Part shown: piece by piece, positions 1-8,357 of the stretch
Layout: each line of letters begins with the position of its first letter
Numbering within the stretch: the stretch's first letter is position 1
Made by a program: the position numbers and the translations under genes
The notes under the pieces: generated by a model
Seen by the model: the letters and a program-made list of their open reading frames with translations, nothing else
Told to the model about the DNA's origin: nothing
The model's database searches: none
Assembly (NCBI RefSeq): GCF_029714285.1
Contig: NZ_CP121662.1
Span: forward strand, 1,674,001 to 1,738,000
Reading direction: 5' to 3'
Source of the DNA: Rhizobium sp. CB3090
GTDB taxonomy: Bacteria > Pseudomonadota > Alphaproteobacteria > Rhizobiales > Rhizobiaceae
DNA length: 64,000 nt

Positions 1-614
1 TCGGGCTTTCTTTCATTCTCGGCGCAATACTCTCGATTCCGCTCGCTTTCGCCAGAATGTCGGAGAACAGAATTCTGAGCGGACTAACATATTGCTATGT
101 CTATCTCTTCCGCGGCACGCCGCTGCTGGCGCAGATTTTCCTGGTCTATTACGGCTTTCCGCAGGCGCGCGGCTTCATTAACAGTATTGGTCTCTGGTGG
201 TTCTTCCGCGATCCATTCAATTGCGGCCTGTTTGCCATGACGCTGAACACGGCGGCCTATCAGACCGAGATTGTCCGCGCCGCCATTCAGAGCGTCCACC
301 GCGGTCAAAGCGAGGCCGCGGCGTCACTCGGCCTTCATAAACTCGTCACCTTTTACAAAGTCATCCTGCCGCAAGCGTTGATCGTGGCTTTGCGCCCTTA
401 TGGCAACGAGATCATCCTCTTGATCAAGAGCTCGGCGACCGTGTCAATCATCACGGTCTTGGACCTGATGGGCGCAACGCGCTATGCCTTCTCCCAAACC
501 TACGACTACCAAACCTATCTTTGGGCGGCCATTTTCTATCTTTCCATCGTCGAGATCATGCGCAACGGCTGGGCACGCATGGAAGCCTATCTGACGCGTC
601 ATCTGAGACGCTGA
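1..614 (+). CDS. Polar amino-acid ABC transporter permease, 5' truncated
   Basis: This is the C-terminal part of an inner-membrane permease of a polar amino-acid ABC importer (HisM/ArtM/GlnP type). The frame is open from the first bases of the window (18 sense codons before the first ATG at 57), so the true start lies upstream and about 203 residues are visible. The EAA loop that contacts the ATPase is clear (AAIQSVHRGQSEAAASLGL), preceded by the usual NTAAYQTEIVR segment. Hydrophobic helices follow, and the basic tail ends RHLRR. Partner ATPase, binding protein and second permease must lie to the left. The substrate cannot be told from sequence alone. Confidence 0.9.
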   Translation, partial: GLSFILGAILSIPLAFARMSENRILSGLTYCYVYLFRGTPLLAQIFLVYYGFPQARGFINSIGLWWFFRDPFNCGLFAMTLNTAAYQTEIVRAAIQSVHRGQSEAAASLGLHKLVTFYKVILPQALIVALRPYGNEIILLIKSSATVSIITVLDLMGATRYAFSQTYDYQTYLWAAIFYLSIVEIMRNGWARMEAYLTRHLRR

Positions 615-814
615 TCTTTACCCGCACAGCGTCTCCTTTCGTCATGGTCCACAGGTTGGCAGCACTCACCTGATAAGGCTGCTATCATATTGATTTTCGT
701 GAAGAAATTTCTTTTTTGCAACACTTTTGTAAAGCTTGGGTTTACCATGAGGTGTTTCCATTTTCCTGTGACCTCAGAGTCACGAAGAACAGTGGGAACA
801 GAAAGAGAGACCTC

Positions 815-1081
815 ATGCACAACGATATGCAAAAGCAGTTGCAAGGCTATGGGCTGACCACGGCGCAGATCATCTATCGCCTGCCCGATCATCCGCAATT
901 TCTGCAGACCTATATCTGGCAGGACTATGATCTCGCTCCGAATTTCCCGGAAATGCGTGGCTTCTTGAAGTTTTGGCAGGAGAAGCTGGATGGGCCGTTA
1001 CATTCGGTACGCTATGTCCACCGCCGGCTGATCTCGGCGACCGAGTGGCGGGCGGTGAAGGGAGAGTTCATCCTGCACTAA
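815..1081 (+). CDS. usg: Usg family protein
   Basis: This is a small soluble protein of 88 residues resembling Usg, a rhizobial protein of unknown biochemical role that is often annotated near tryptophan genes. The core LTTAQIIYRLPDHP, the segment QTYIWQDYDLAPNFPE and the end GPLHSVRYVHRRL are what I recognise. The ATG at 815 follows a purine-rich GAAAGAGAGA. The frame is open further upstream to 716, but that part has no family resemblance. A second Met lies four codons in. No trp genes are visible here, so the name rests on resemblance only. Confidence 0.8.
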   Translation: MHNDMQKQLQGYGLTTAQIIYRLPDHPQFLQTYIWQDYDLAPNFPEMRGFLKFWQEKLDGPLHSVRYVHRRLISATEWRAVKGEFILH

Positions 1082-1099
1082 TCAGGCTTTGCCAAGCGA

Positions 1100-1825
1100 T
1101 CAGACATGCGCTTCGCCATGGGCAAAATCACCGTCATCCGGCCCGCGACGTAATGCGCCATATAGAATGACGGCGTAGAACACGGCTACGATTACGATCA
1201 CCGGCCAGCCAGGGATCGGTCCGAGTGCGGCGTTGTCGGCAATATAGCTCCATGAATGCACAAACTCTTGCGGGGTGCCCTCCGTTTGCAGCCTCGGCGT
1301 CGAGATCTTCAAGATCCACGCCAACAGCAGGATTGCATACATCCAGCAATAATTCCGCCGCAGGCGCCGCTGCATCGCTTCGAAATAGCTGAGCAGAAAC
1401 CGCGGTGCGCGCAGGCTTTTGGCTATCGACAGCGCCCAATCGGGATTAAGATCGGCTTCAGGTGCCAGGATCTGCGCAAAATAGCTGCGTTCCAGTTGCC
1501 GTATCCGTGCACGATAGACATCAAAGAAGCGATAGCGCCGCGCCTCGATCATCAACAGCAATGTGATCAGCATCATGCCGAACAGCAATACGCCGTGATG
1601 CGACGTCGGTGATGAAAGCGATACGGAAAGCAGCGCCGCAACGACGGTAATCGCCCAGTTCGAGGTCCGGTCGATGCGGTCGCGCCAACTGGTCATTCGC
1701 CCAAGCTCACCGCGGTAATAATGCGTCAACGTATTGGTGATCTCCCCCGTCGTCGCCGGCATGGGCGGCGGCTTCCGATCGGCGGCGCTGCCCAGGAGAT
1801 GGGACGTGGTGAGCTCGGTGGCCAT
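1100..1825 (-). CDS. DUF2270 family integral membrane protein
   Basis: The product is a predicted inner-membrane protein of 241 residues. It has about four hydrophobic segments (WAITVVAALLSVSL, GVLLFGMMLITLLLMI, YCWMYAILLLAWIL and VIVIVAVFYAVIL) and a conserved basic stretch IEARRYRFFDVYRARIRQLE between the second and third. It matches the general pattern of DUF2270, whose function is unknown. The start at 1825 is chosen because AAAGGAGGAAA lies directly upstream. The frame is open to 1915, but the extra 30 codons carry no signal. It is convergent with usg. Confidence 0.75.
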   Translation of the reverse strand: MATELTTSHLLGSAADRKPPPMPATTGEITNTLTHYYRGELGRMTSWRDRIDRTSNWAITVVAALLSVSLSSPTSHHGVLLFGMMLITLLLMIEARRYRFFDVYRARIRQLERSYFAQILAPEADLNPDWALSIAKSLRAPRFLLSYFEAMQRRLRRNYCWMYAILLLAWILKISTPRLQTEGTPQEFVHSWSYIADNAALGPIPGWPVIVIVAVFYAVILYGALRRGPDDGDFAHGEAHV

Positions 1826-1972
1826 GGTTTTTTCCTCCTTTTTTCTTCTTTCGCGCAACGGCCTTATGGCCTGCCCCTGTTGCGAACGAATATTTTGCTC
1901 CTTCAACGCGGCCATTGCAAAAGCCTTTCAAGCACCTTAATGCCTCCCTAACGAATGAAGGACTGATCGCTC

Positions 1973-2797
1973 ATGGCAAAGAAAAAAATCGACGAAGACG
2001 CGCTGGCGGAAGCCTACAACCGCGCCCTTGCGCTCGAAAAAGCCGGCGATATCGACGCCGCGGTCAAGGCCTATGAGGATGTGCTGGCGATCGATCCCGA
2101 GGACCACGGCGGCGCAGCCGTGCGCATCGCCTCGATGGGCCGCGGCGAAACGCCGGTGAAGGCGCCGGATGCCTATGTCGAAACCCTGTTCGATCAGCAT
2201 GCCGAAGTCTTCGAGGACGTGCTTGTCGAGCAGCTTGGCTATCACGTTCCCGTTCTCGTACGGCAACGGCTGCAGGCACTCGGCCTCGGGGCCTTCAAGC
2301 GCATGCTTGATCTCGGCTGCGGCACCGGCCTGACGGGCGGCACGCTGCGCGACATTGTCGAGGACATCACCGGCATCGACATTTCCGAAAACATGGTCGA
2401 AGTCGCCCATGAGAAGGATATCTATGAGACGCTGTTCGTTGCCGAGGTCGAGGATTTCCTCGACGACAATGACGAGGAGCCGTTCGACCTGATCACCGCC
2501 ACCGATGTGCTACCCTATCTCGGTGCGCTGGAGCCGCTGTTCTTCGGCGCCGCCGAAAACATGACGCCAGGCGGTCTTTTCATCTTCTCCTCGGAAACCC
2601 TGCCAGAGAGCACCATGGCGGGCCGCCCCTACATGGTCGGTCCACATCAGCGCTTTGCCCACGCGGAAAGCTACGTGCGCGAACGGCTGACCGCGACCGG
2701 CTTCGAACTGGTCGAAATCACCGACATCAATGTCCGTATGGAAGAGGGCCACCCGACGCCGGGCCATCTGGTGATTGCCCGTCTCGTCGCGGCGTGA
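1973..2797 (+). CDS. TPR-containing class I SAM-dependent methyltransferase
   Basis: This is a predicted cytosolic methyltransferase of 274 residues. Residues 7-41 resemble a tetratricopeptide repeat (AYNRALALEKAGDIDAAVKA). Motif I of the Rossmann methyltransferase fold is at 111-119 (MLDLGCGTG), followed by an acidic GIDIS strand for the adenosine ribose and a DLITATDVLPYL motif IV. This two-part layout fits the COG4976 group. The substrate is unknown. It begins 147 bases from the divergent DUF2270 gene. A perfect dyad follows its stop but is more likely an operator for the next operon. Confidence 0.8.
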   Translation: MAKKKIDEDALAEAYNRALALEKAGDIDAAVKAYEDVLAIDPEDHGGAAVRIASMGRGETPVKAPDAYVETLFDQHAEVFEDVLVEQLGYHVPVLVRQRLQALGLGAFKRMLDLGCGTGLTGGTLRDIVEDITGIDISENMVEVAHEKDIYETLFVAEVEDFLDDNDEEPFDLITATDVLPYLGALEPLFFGAAENMTPGGLFIFSSETLPESTMAGRPYMVGPHQRFAHAESYVRERLTATGFELVEITDINVRMEEGHPTPGHLVIARLVAA

Positions 2798-2822
2798 TCT
2801 GATTTCTCTGGCAGCCGACCTG

Positions 2823-2848
2823 AATAGTTATCCAATGGGATAACTATT
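2823..2848. promoter_or_regulatory. Perfect 11-bp dyad, candidate operator of the GST-ArsR operon
   Basis: AATAGTTATCC and GGATAACTATT are exact inverted copies separated by four bases. The dyad ends two bases before a plausible -35 hexamer. Size and symmetry suit a dimeric winged-helix repressor, and the downstream operon encodes one of the ArsR family. It has no T-run, so a terminator role for the preceding methyltransferase gene is less likely. Confidence 0.5.
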
Positions 2849-2850
2849 GA

Positions 2851-2879
2851 TTGCATTCGATCCGCCGATCTGTTACTTA
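2851..2879 (+). promoter_or_regulatory. Candidate sigma-70-type promoter of the GST operon
   Basis: TTGCAT and TACTTA are separated by 17 bases, and the pair lies about 50 bases before the GST start codon. The match is only moderate. Its place right beside the dyad is the main support. Confidence 0.35.
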
Positions 2880-2928
2880 GCCATTTAGATAAGTTTCAGC
2901 ATAAGCCCGATGCAGGAAAGGTCATTGC

Positions 2929-3621
2929 ATGTCCCTCATCCTTTATCAGCATCCCCTCGCCTCCTTCTGCCATAAGGTTCTTATGGCGCTTTATGAGAAC
3001 GGCACGCCCTTCGAAAGCCGGATCATCGATCTTGGCAACGAGGAGTCGCGTGCATCGCTGCTGCGCCTGTGGCCGATCTGCAAATTCCCTGTGCTGCGCG
3101 ACGAGGCGCTCGACAGCACCATTCCCGAAACCAGTATCATCATCGAATATCTCGACCGGCACTACCCCGGCCCGACGCCATTATTGCCGCTCGATCCGAC
3201 GGATGCGCTCTGCGTCCGCCTCTGGGATCGCTTCTTCGATCTCTACGTCCAGGAGCCGATGCAGGCGATCGTCGCCGATATTCGTCGTCCGGAAGACGAG
3301 CGGGATCCCAAAGCCGTCGCGCAGGCGCAGGCACTGTTGCGCACCGCCTACGGCATGATCGAGCAGCAACTGGCTGGAAAGCTCTGGATTGCCGGCGACA
3401 CTCTGACCATGGCGGATTGCGCCGCAGCGCCGGCATTGTTCTATGCCGAAACGCTCGTACCCTTCGACGAACAGCACACGGGGCTGCAGCAATATTATCA
3501 GCGCCTGCTCGATCGTCCGTCCTTCGCGCGGGTACTCGATGAGGCAATGCCCTACTTCCATCTCTACCCCTATAGCCAAAAGCTGCCCGCTCGATTCCGC
3601 CCGGAACAATCGCATGCTTGA
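2929..3621 (+). CDS. Glutathione S-transferase family protein
   Basis: This is a soluble GST-like protein of 230 residues. The N-terminal thioredoxin-like half begins LILYQHPLASFCHKV. It contains the cis-proline region KFPVLRD and the glutathione gamma-glutamyl site PETSIIIEYLD. The C-terminal helical half carries the N-capping box TMADCAAAPALFYAE. The substrate is unknown. It is the first gene of a tight three-gene operon: its stop overlaps the ArsR gene by eight bases. The start has GGAAAGG upstream. Confidence 0.88.
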   Translation: MSLILYQHPLASFCHKVLMALYENGTPFESRIIDLGNEESRASLLRLWPICKFPVLRDEALDSTIPETSIIIEYLDRHYPGPTPLLPLDPTDALCVRLWDRFFDLYVQEPMQAIVADIRRPEDERDPKAVAQAQALLRTAYGMIEQQLAGKLWIAGDTLTMADCAAAPALFYAETLVPFDEQHTGLQQYYQRLLDRPSFARVLDEAMPYFHLYPYSQKLPARFRPEQSHA

Positions 3622-3958
3622 CGATCCTCTCGCGCTCGACCGAATGTTCCAGGCCCTGTCGGATCAAAGCCGGCGCGGCATGATCGACCGCCTCGGCCGC
3701 GGTCCCGCCTCGGTGATGGAATTGGCCCAGCCGTTTTCCATGGCACTGCCGACCGTGATGAAGCATCTGCACGTATTGGAGACGAGCGGTCTGGTGCATT
3801 CGGAAAAGATCGGCCGCGTGCGCACCTACCAGCTACGGAAGGAAGCGCTGGATTCGGTTGAGCGCTGGATCGCCGAGCGCAAAGCGGGGTGGAACAGTGC
3901 CTTTGACCGGCTCGACCAATTTCTGGCCGACAATTCCGAGGAGACTGCGGTGAAATGA
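3614..3958 (+). CDS. ArsR-family winged-helix repressor
   Basis: This is a 114-residue transcriptional regulator with a compact winged-helix domain: MFQALSDQSRRGMIDRLGRG, then MELAQPFSMALPTVMKHLHVLETSGLV as helix-turn-helix, and a wing ending VRTYQLRKEALD. It belongs to the ArsR group commonly paired with SRPBCC/AHSA1 proteins. I see no clustered metal-binding cysteines, so the signal is probably not a metal. The ATG lies inside the end of the GST gene and the stop overlaps the next gene (ATGA), which suggests translational coupling. It probably autoregulates through the dyad at 2823-2848. Confidence 0.88.
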   Translation: MLDDPLALDRMFQALSDQSRRGMIDRLGRGPASVMELAQPFSMALPTVMKHLHVLETSGLVHSEKIGRVRTYQLRKEALDSVERWIAERKAGWNSAFDRLDQFLADNSEETAVK

Positions 3959-4431
3959 TCGAGAGATCGACGGAACACACAACACTGACCATAGAGCGCC
4001 ACTTCAAGGCGCCGCTGTCACGCGTCTTTGGCGCCTGGGCAGTTGCTGAAAACAAACGCCAGTGGTTCGCCTGCCATGGGGATTGGACACCATTGGAATT
4101 CCAGCTCGACTTTCGTCCCGGCGGCGGCGAGAGCAACCGCGTCGCCTCGACGGACGGCGTGATACATGCCTACCAGGGCCGCTACATCGATATCGTGCCG
4201 AACGAACGCATCATCTACGCCTTCGACATGATGCTCGACGACAAGCGAATCTCGGTGTCCTTAGCCACAGTTACCTTCGCTCCGGAGCCCGGCGGCACGA
4301 TAATGCTCTTCACCGAACAGGTGGTTTTTCTCGACGGCTATGGCGACAATGGCTCTCGATTGATGGGTACGGAAATCGGTTTCGACAACCTGCGCCTCTA
4401 TGTCGAAGGTGATGAACGTAGGCCGAATTAA
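3955..4431 (+). CDS. SRPBCC (AHSA1-like) domain protein
   Basis: This is a 158-residue protein of the SRPBCC fold, AHSA1 subgroup. It opens with the typical TLTIERHFKAPLSRVFGAWA helix-grip start, has a PLEFQLDFRPGG strand, and ends with a long helix (GTEIGFDNLRLYVEG). Members bind small hydrophobic ligands or act in detoxification. The true role here is not known. ATGA overlap with the ArsR gene and co-transcription with a GST suggest a small ligand-responsive unit that handles a xenobiotic or reactive compound. Confidence 0.85.
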   Translation: MIERSTEHTTLTIERHFKAPLSRVFGAWAVAENKRQWFACHGDWTPLEFQLDFRPGGGESNRVASTDGVIHAYQGRYIDIVPNERIIYAFDMMLDDKRISVSLATVTFAPEPGGTIMLFTEQVVFLDGYGDNGSRLMGTEIGFDNLRLYVEGDERRPN

Positions 4432-4548
4432 CCCGATCACACGTCAGACCCTCCGGGTTTCCCGCGTGCTGACTGACAAATCGGCCTTCCGTCACCTTCG
4501 CCTTTCCGCTAAGCCTTCAGGCAAAATTCTTGGAAGGAGTCTTCGCGA

Positions 4549-5421
4549 ATGGCAAAGGTCGCTTTTATCGGCATGGGCGTTATGGGTTATCCCATGGCAG
4601 GGCATCTGAAGGTCAAGGGCGGTCATGACGTCACCGTCTATAACCGCACCGTCGCCAAGGCGGAGGCCTGGGCCAAACAATTCGGCGGCAAGTTTGCCCC
4701 CACTCCTGCCGCTGCCGCCGAAGGCGCCGATTTCGTCTTCACCTGCGTCGGCAATGATAACGACCTGCGCGCCGTAACGATTGGCCAGGATGGCGTGCTC
4801 TCCGGCATGAAGGCGGGCGCGATCCTGATCGACAACACGACGGCAAGCGCCGAAGTCGCCCGCGAGCTTCATGCCGCAGCCAAGGAAAAAGGCGTGGACT
4901 TCATCGACGCTCCCGTCTCCGGCGGCCAGGCCGGCGCGGAAAACGGCGTGCTGACCGTCATGTGCGGTGGCGATGAGGCCGTGTTCGAAAAAGCAAAGCC
5001 GGTGATCGACGCCTATGCCCGCATGGTGGGCCTGATGGGTGCCGTTGGAGCAGGCCAGCTCACCAAAATGATCAACCAGATCTGCATCGCCGGCATCGTT
5101 CAGGGCCTGGCCGAGGGCATCCATTTCGGCAAGCAGGCGGGCCTCGACATCGAAAAGGTGGTGGATGTCATCTCCAAGGGCGCGGCCGGTTCCTGGCAGA
5201 TGGAAAACCGCCACAAGACCATGAATGTCGGCAAATACGACTTCGGCTTTGCCGTCGACTGGATGCGCAAGGACCTCGACATCGTGCTGTCGGAAGCCCG
5301 CCGCAACAAGGCAAAGCTGCCGCTGACCGCCTTGGTCGATCAGTTCTACGGCGACGTCCAGGCCATGGGTGGCAACCGCTGGGACACGTCATCGCTGTTG
5401 GCGCGCTTGGACCGGAAATAA
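4549..5421 (+). CDS. NAD(P)-dependent 3-hydroxyisobutyrate-dehydrogenase-family oxidoreductase
   Basis: This is a beta-hydroxyacid dehydrogenase of 290 residues, a normal length. The dinucleotide-binding GMGVMG is at 8-13, the substrate-binding DAPVSGGQ at 120-127 and the catalytic Lys at 173 (TKMINQ). Such enzymes oxidise 3-hydroxyisobutyrate, reduce tartronate semialdehyde, or reduce succinic semialdehyde or glyoxylate, and sequence alone does not choose among them. The start has GGAAGGAG nine bases upstream. It stands alone, and a GC-rich inverted repeat around 5457-5490 could end the transcript. Confidence 0.85.
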   Translation: MAKVAFIGMGVMGYPMAGHLKVKGGHDVTVYNRTVAKAEAWAKQFGGKFAPTPAAAAEGADFVFTCVGNDNDLRAVTIGQDGVLSGMKAGAILIDNTTASAEVARELHAAAKEKGVDFIDAPVSGGQAGAENGVLTVMCGGDEAVFEKAKPVIDAYARMVGLMGAVGAGQLTKMINQICIAGIVQGLAEGIHFGKQAGLDIEKVVDVISKGAAGSWQMENRHKTMNVGKYDFGFAVDWMRKDLDIVLSEARRNKAKLPLTALVDQFYGDVQAMGGNRWDTSSLLARLDRK

Positions 5422-5604
5422 TCCGGCCTAGTCATTTAGTCCCGGGCGCAACAAGGGACGCCGCCGGTTTACCGGACCCAGGCGGCGCCTGCGTTCTGCA
5501 AACGATGAGCGAAGGCAGTTTTACAAGAGGGTAACCTTCGCTACGCTAGGCGTCATTTGCTGCCGCTGACAAGAACGGCCGGTGAAGAGAGTTGCGGAGG
5601 CCTG

Positions 5605-6495
5605 GTGTTTCAAATTTCGGATAATTATTCCGCCTTTCCCCAACGCGATATCGTCCGACGCGACGGAGCCGGAATGACGGCGTGTATCATCCAAAGCACG
5701 CGCCTGCTCTGCAAACGCCTTGCGTCGCACGCTCCGGGCGTGGTGCTCGTTCAAAAGGGCCAGAAGATCATTCTTGATCGGGTCGCCGACATGACGGCTT
5801 GCGCCGGCGATCTCGTGCTGATCCCTGAAGGCGCCACCTCGGACATCATCAACGAGCCCGATGGCCTTGACGGCTATCAGGCACTCGCCCTGCAGTTCGC
5901 GCCAAACCTGATTGCCGATTTTGCCCTCGCCGATGCCAGGCCGGTGCAGGAGGTCAAGGTTCTGACCGGCATGCCGCCGGCTTTTGAAGAAGCTTACGGC
6001 AAGGCGGTCGAGGCGATCCGAAGCGGCCCTCTCCTGCCGGACAGTATCGCCGCTTCCCGTGTCAACGAAATCCTGTTGTGGCTCGGCGCGCTCGGCCACC
6101 GGTTTGCGCCGATCGCGAACCCCGGTCCGATCGAACGCCTGCGCCGGATCATCAATTCCGATCCGGCCTATTCCTGGCGCGCTCCAGAACTGGCGAAGAC
6201 GATCGGCATGAGCGAGGCCAGTCTGCGGCGCAAGCTGGCAGCGGCGGGAGCGAGCTTTTCCGAGCTTCTGGCTGATATCCGGATGACGACGGCTCTCACC
6301 CTGCTGCAAACGACCGACAAGTCTGTAACGCAAATCGCGCTGGATGTCGGCTATGACTCGGCCTCCCGCTTCACCGCGCGCTTTCGGGCGCGTTTCGATT
6401 TCGCGCCAAGCGAAATTCGCGGCCATCAGCGTGAAGTTGATCGAAACGGCGCAAAGACTGATCGAAACAGCGCAGCACTTGTGCCCGCGGAATGA
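5605..6495 (+). CDS. AraC-family transcriptional regulator
   Basis: This regulator has an N-terminal cupin-like sensor region (VVLVQKGQKIILDR, then GDLVLIPEGATSDIINEP) and a C-terminal double helix-turn-helix. The second half has ELAKTIGMSEASLRRKLAAAGASF followed by SVTQIALDVGYDSASRFTARF and FAPSEIR. I place the start at GTG 5605 because GGAGG lies just upstream, giving 296 residues. The frame can be extended to TTG 5557. The next gene, 51 bases on and in the same direction, encodes a periplasmic PEBP-like protein and may be its target. Confidence 0.82.
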   Translation: MFQISDNYSAFPQRDIVRRDGAGMTACIIQSTRLLCKRLASHAPGVVLVQKGQKIILDRVADMTACAGDLVLIPEGATSDIINEPDGLDGYQALALQFAPNLIADFALADARPVQEVKVLTGMPPAFEEAYGKAVEAIRSGPLLPDSIAASRVNEILLWLGALGHRFAPIANPGPIERLRRIINSDPAYSWRAPELAKTIGMSEASLRRKLAAAGASFSELLADIRMTTALTLLQTTDKSVTQIALDVGYDSASRFTARFRARFDFAPSEIRGHQREVDRNGAKTDRNSAALVPAE

Positions 6496-6546
6496 CAATC
6501 TCCCGCCGTCGACGCTGCAGACCGCGTCGCACTAACGGAGATCGTC

Positions 6547-7092
6547 ATGAAATATTCTATCGCCGCGGCCCTGGCTGCCACATTGCTGGCATCGGGCCAA
6601 GCCTCTGCCTTTGAACTCGCCAGCCCCGACATGAAGGACAGCGGCACGCTCAAGATCGAACAAGTGGCCAATGTATTCGGCTGCAAGGGCGGAAACATAT
6701 CTCCCGCGCTAAGCTGGAAAGATGCACCAGAGGGAACCAAGAGCTTCGTGGTAACGGTCTATGATCCGGATGCGCCCACAGGCTCCGGCTGGTGGCATTG
6801 GACCGTGTTCGATATCCCCGCATCCGTCAAGTCGCTGCCATCAGGCGCAGGATCGACCGGGGGAACCGGTCTGCCCTCCGGAGCCATCCAGGGAAGAACC
6901 GATTTCGGCACCTCGGGCTTCGGCGGCGCCTGCCCGCCTCCCGGCCCGGCGCATCGCTACAGACTGACCGTAACCGCGTTGAAAGTCGACAAGCTCGGCC
7001 TCGACAGCAACGCCAGCGGGGCACTCGTGGGCTACATGACGCAGGCAAACGCCCTCGCCTCCGCTTCCATCACCGCCACTTACGGTCAATGA
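6547..7092 (+). CDS. YbhB/YbcL family (PEBP-like) exported protein
   Basis: This is a 181-residue periplasmic protein of the phosphatidylethanolamine-binding (Raf kinase inhibitor-like) family. A signal peptide ends at about Ala21 (GQASA). The anion-binding signatures are DPDAP at 73-77 and CPPPGPAHRYRLTV near the C-terminus. The ligand in bacteria is not established. It directly follows the AraC-type regulator and ends before a strong hairpin shared with the convergent lrp-type gene. Confidence 0.88.
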   Translation: MKYSIAAALAATLLASGQASAFELASPDMKDSGTLKIEQVANVFGCKGGNISPALSWKDAPEGTKSFVVTVYDPDAPTGSGWWHWTVFDIPASVKSLPSGAGSTGGTGLPSGAIQGRTDFGTSGFGGACPPPGPAHRYRLTVTALKVDKLGLDSNASGALVGYMTQANALASASITATYGQ

Positions 7093-7109
7093 TGGCACGC
7101 TGACAAAGA

Positions 7110-7150
7110 GGCAACGCCCTTGCCGTGAAGTTCACGCAACGGGCGTTGCC
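7110..7150. terminator. Long hairpin between convergent genes
   Basis: GGCAACGCCC and GGGCGTTGCC pair perfectly, and inside them TTGC-GTGAA pairs with TTCACGCAA, giving an extended stem. No long T-run follows on either strand. Its place between two convergent genes supports a bidirectional terminator. Confidence 0.55.
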
Positions 7151-7169
7151 TAACGATATCGCTTGACGC

Positions 7170-7658
7170 TCAATCGTCGCTCGATTTTGCGTTCTCCAGG
7201 AGCATGTAATCCAGCGGCAGTTCCGTCGAATATTTGATCTGTTCCATGGCGAAGGCGGAGGAAACATCTCGGATTTCGATCTTGGCGATCATGCGCTTGT
7301 AGAAAGCGTCATAGGCGGCGATATCCGGCACCACGACGCGCAGCAGATAGTCGACATCGCCGCTCATGCGATAGAATTCCACCACTTCCGGGAAGTCGGC
7401 GATCACCTCGGAAAAACGCTTCAGCCATTCGATCGAGTGACTGTTGGTACGGATTGAGACGAAAACAGTGACCTTGGTGTTGACCTTTTCGGGGTCGAGC
7501 AGAGCGACCCGACGGCGTATGACGCCATCCTCTTCCATCTTCTGGATACGGCGCCAGCATGGTGTCGTCGACAGTCCGACCTTCTTGGCGAGATCGGCCA
7601 CGGCCAGAGTGGAATCCTCCTGCAGCAGGCGCAGGATTTTGCGGTCAAGACGGTCCAT
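7170..7658 (-). CDS. Lrp/AsnC-family transcriptional regulator
   Basis: This is a 162-residue regulator of the feast/famine family. The N-terminal helix-turn-helix (DRKILRLLQEDSTLAVADLAKK, LSTTPCWRRIQKME) is followed by an RAM ligand-binding domain (VTVFVSIRT, FPEVVEFYRMSGDVDYLLRV). These proteins form octamers and usually sense amino acids. The target is not evident: the upstream neighbour is on the same strand 66 bases away, and no divergent transporter lies beside it. Confidence 0.9.
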   Translation of the reverse strand: MDRLDRKILRLLQEDSTLAVADLAKKVGLSTTPCWRRIQKMEEDGVIRRRVALLDPEKVNTKVTVFVSIRTNSHSIEWLKRFSEVIADFPEVVEFYRMSGDVDYLLRVVVPDIAAYDAFYKRMIAKIEIRDVSSAFAMEQIKYSTELPLDYMLLENAKSSDD

Positions 7659-7724
7659 TTCGAGTGCCCTTTCGAATTATATTCTCTCTATAGCGCATTT
7701 TTGCCGGAGGAAAAGAAACTTGTT

Positions 7725-8357
7725 TCACGAAACAAGGATTTTCACACGTTCCCGCAAAATGGGCAGCAGCTCAGTCTCGAACCAGGGATTGCGCTTAAGC
7801 CAGCCGCTGTTGCGCCAACTCGGATGCGGCAATGGCAAAACGGCCGGCGACCGATTGGTAAGGAGATAACGCCGCCATTCCGAAACGGTTTCCGTCATTG
7901 ATGCCATTCTCGCCGCGCCGAGATGCCACGCCTGGGCATATTGGCCGACGGCGAGAACGAGCTCGATTTGCGGCATCGCGTCGATGGCTTTTTGTTGCCA
8001 GAGCGGCGCGCATTCCTTGCGCGGTGGCAAATCGCTGCCCGCAGCATCGTAGCCGGGAAAGCAAAACCCCATAGGCACGATGGCAAAATGATCCGGATTG
8101 TAGAAACTATCGCGGTCGACGCCCAACCATTGTCGCAGCCGGTCGCCGGAGGCATCGTTGAACGGCAGGCCGCTTTCATGCACGCGCAGCCCCGGCGCCT
8201 GCCCGGCGATCAAGATGCGCGCAGTCGCAGATAACACGGCAACCGGCCTCGGTTCATGCGGCAATCGATCCGCCTCGCCACGCAGCGGCGCGTCCCGGCA
8301 GACGCGGCAGGCGGCGATAGCCTCGTTCAGTGCTTGCAACCCTTGCGTCCAGGCCAT
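7725..8357 (-). CDS. Uracil-DNA glycosylase superfamily protein
   Basis: This is a 210-residue protein of the UDG superfamily (COG1573-like). The uracil-pocket motif is GQAPGLRVHESGLPFNDASGDRL, and the second motif is LPLPHPSWRN. I do not see the paired cysteines of a full iron-sulfur cluster site (only CRVC near the N-terminus), so activity should not be assumed. The ATG at 8357 overlaps the stop of the upstream nuclease gene by one base (TAATG) with GGGAT before it. The pair is therefore probably co-transcribed. Confidence 0.8.
   Translation of the reverse strand: MAWTQGLQALNEAIAACRVCRDAPLRGEADRLPHEPRPVAVLSATARILIAGQAPGLRVHESGLPFNDASGDRLRQWLGVDRDSFYNPDHFAIVPMGFCFPGYDAAGSDLPPRKECAPLWQQKAIDAMPQIELVLAVGQYAQAWHLGAARMASMTETVSEWRRYLLTNRSPAVLPLPHPSWRNSGWLKRNPWFETELLPILRERVKILVS

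Noticed and set aside
5457..5490. GC-rich inverted repeat after the dehydrogenase gene as an intrinsic terminator
   Set aside because: The stems can pair, but there is no T-run and the loop structure is ambiguous, so it is mentioned only in the gene entry.
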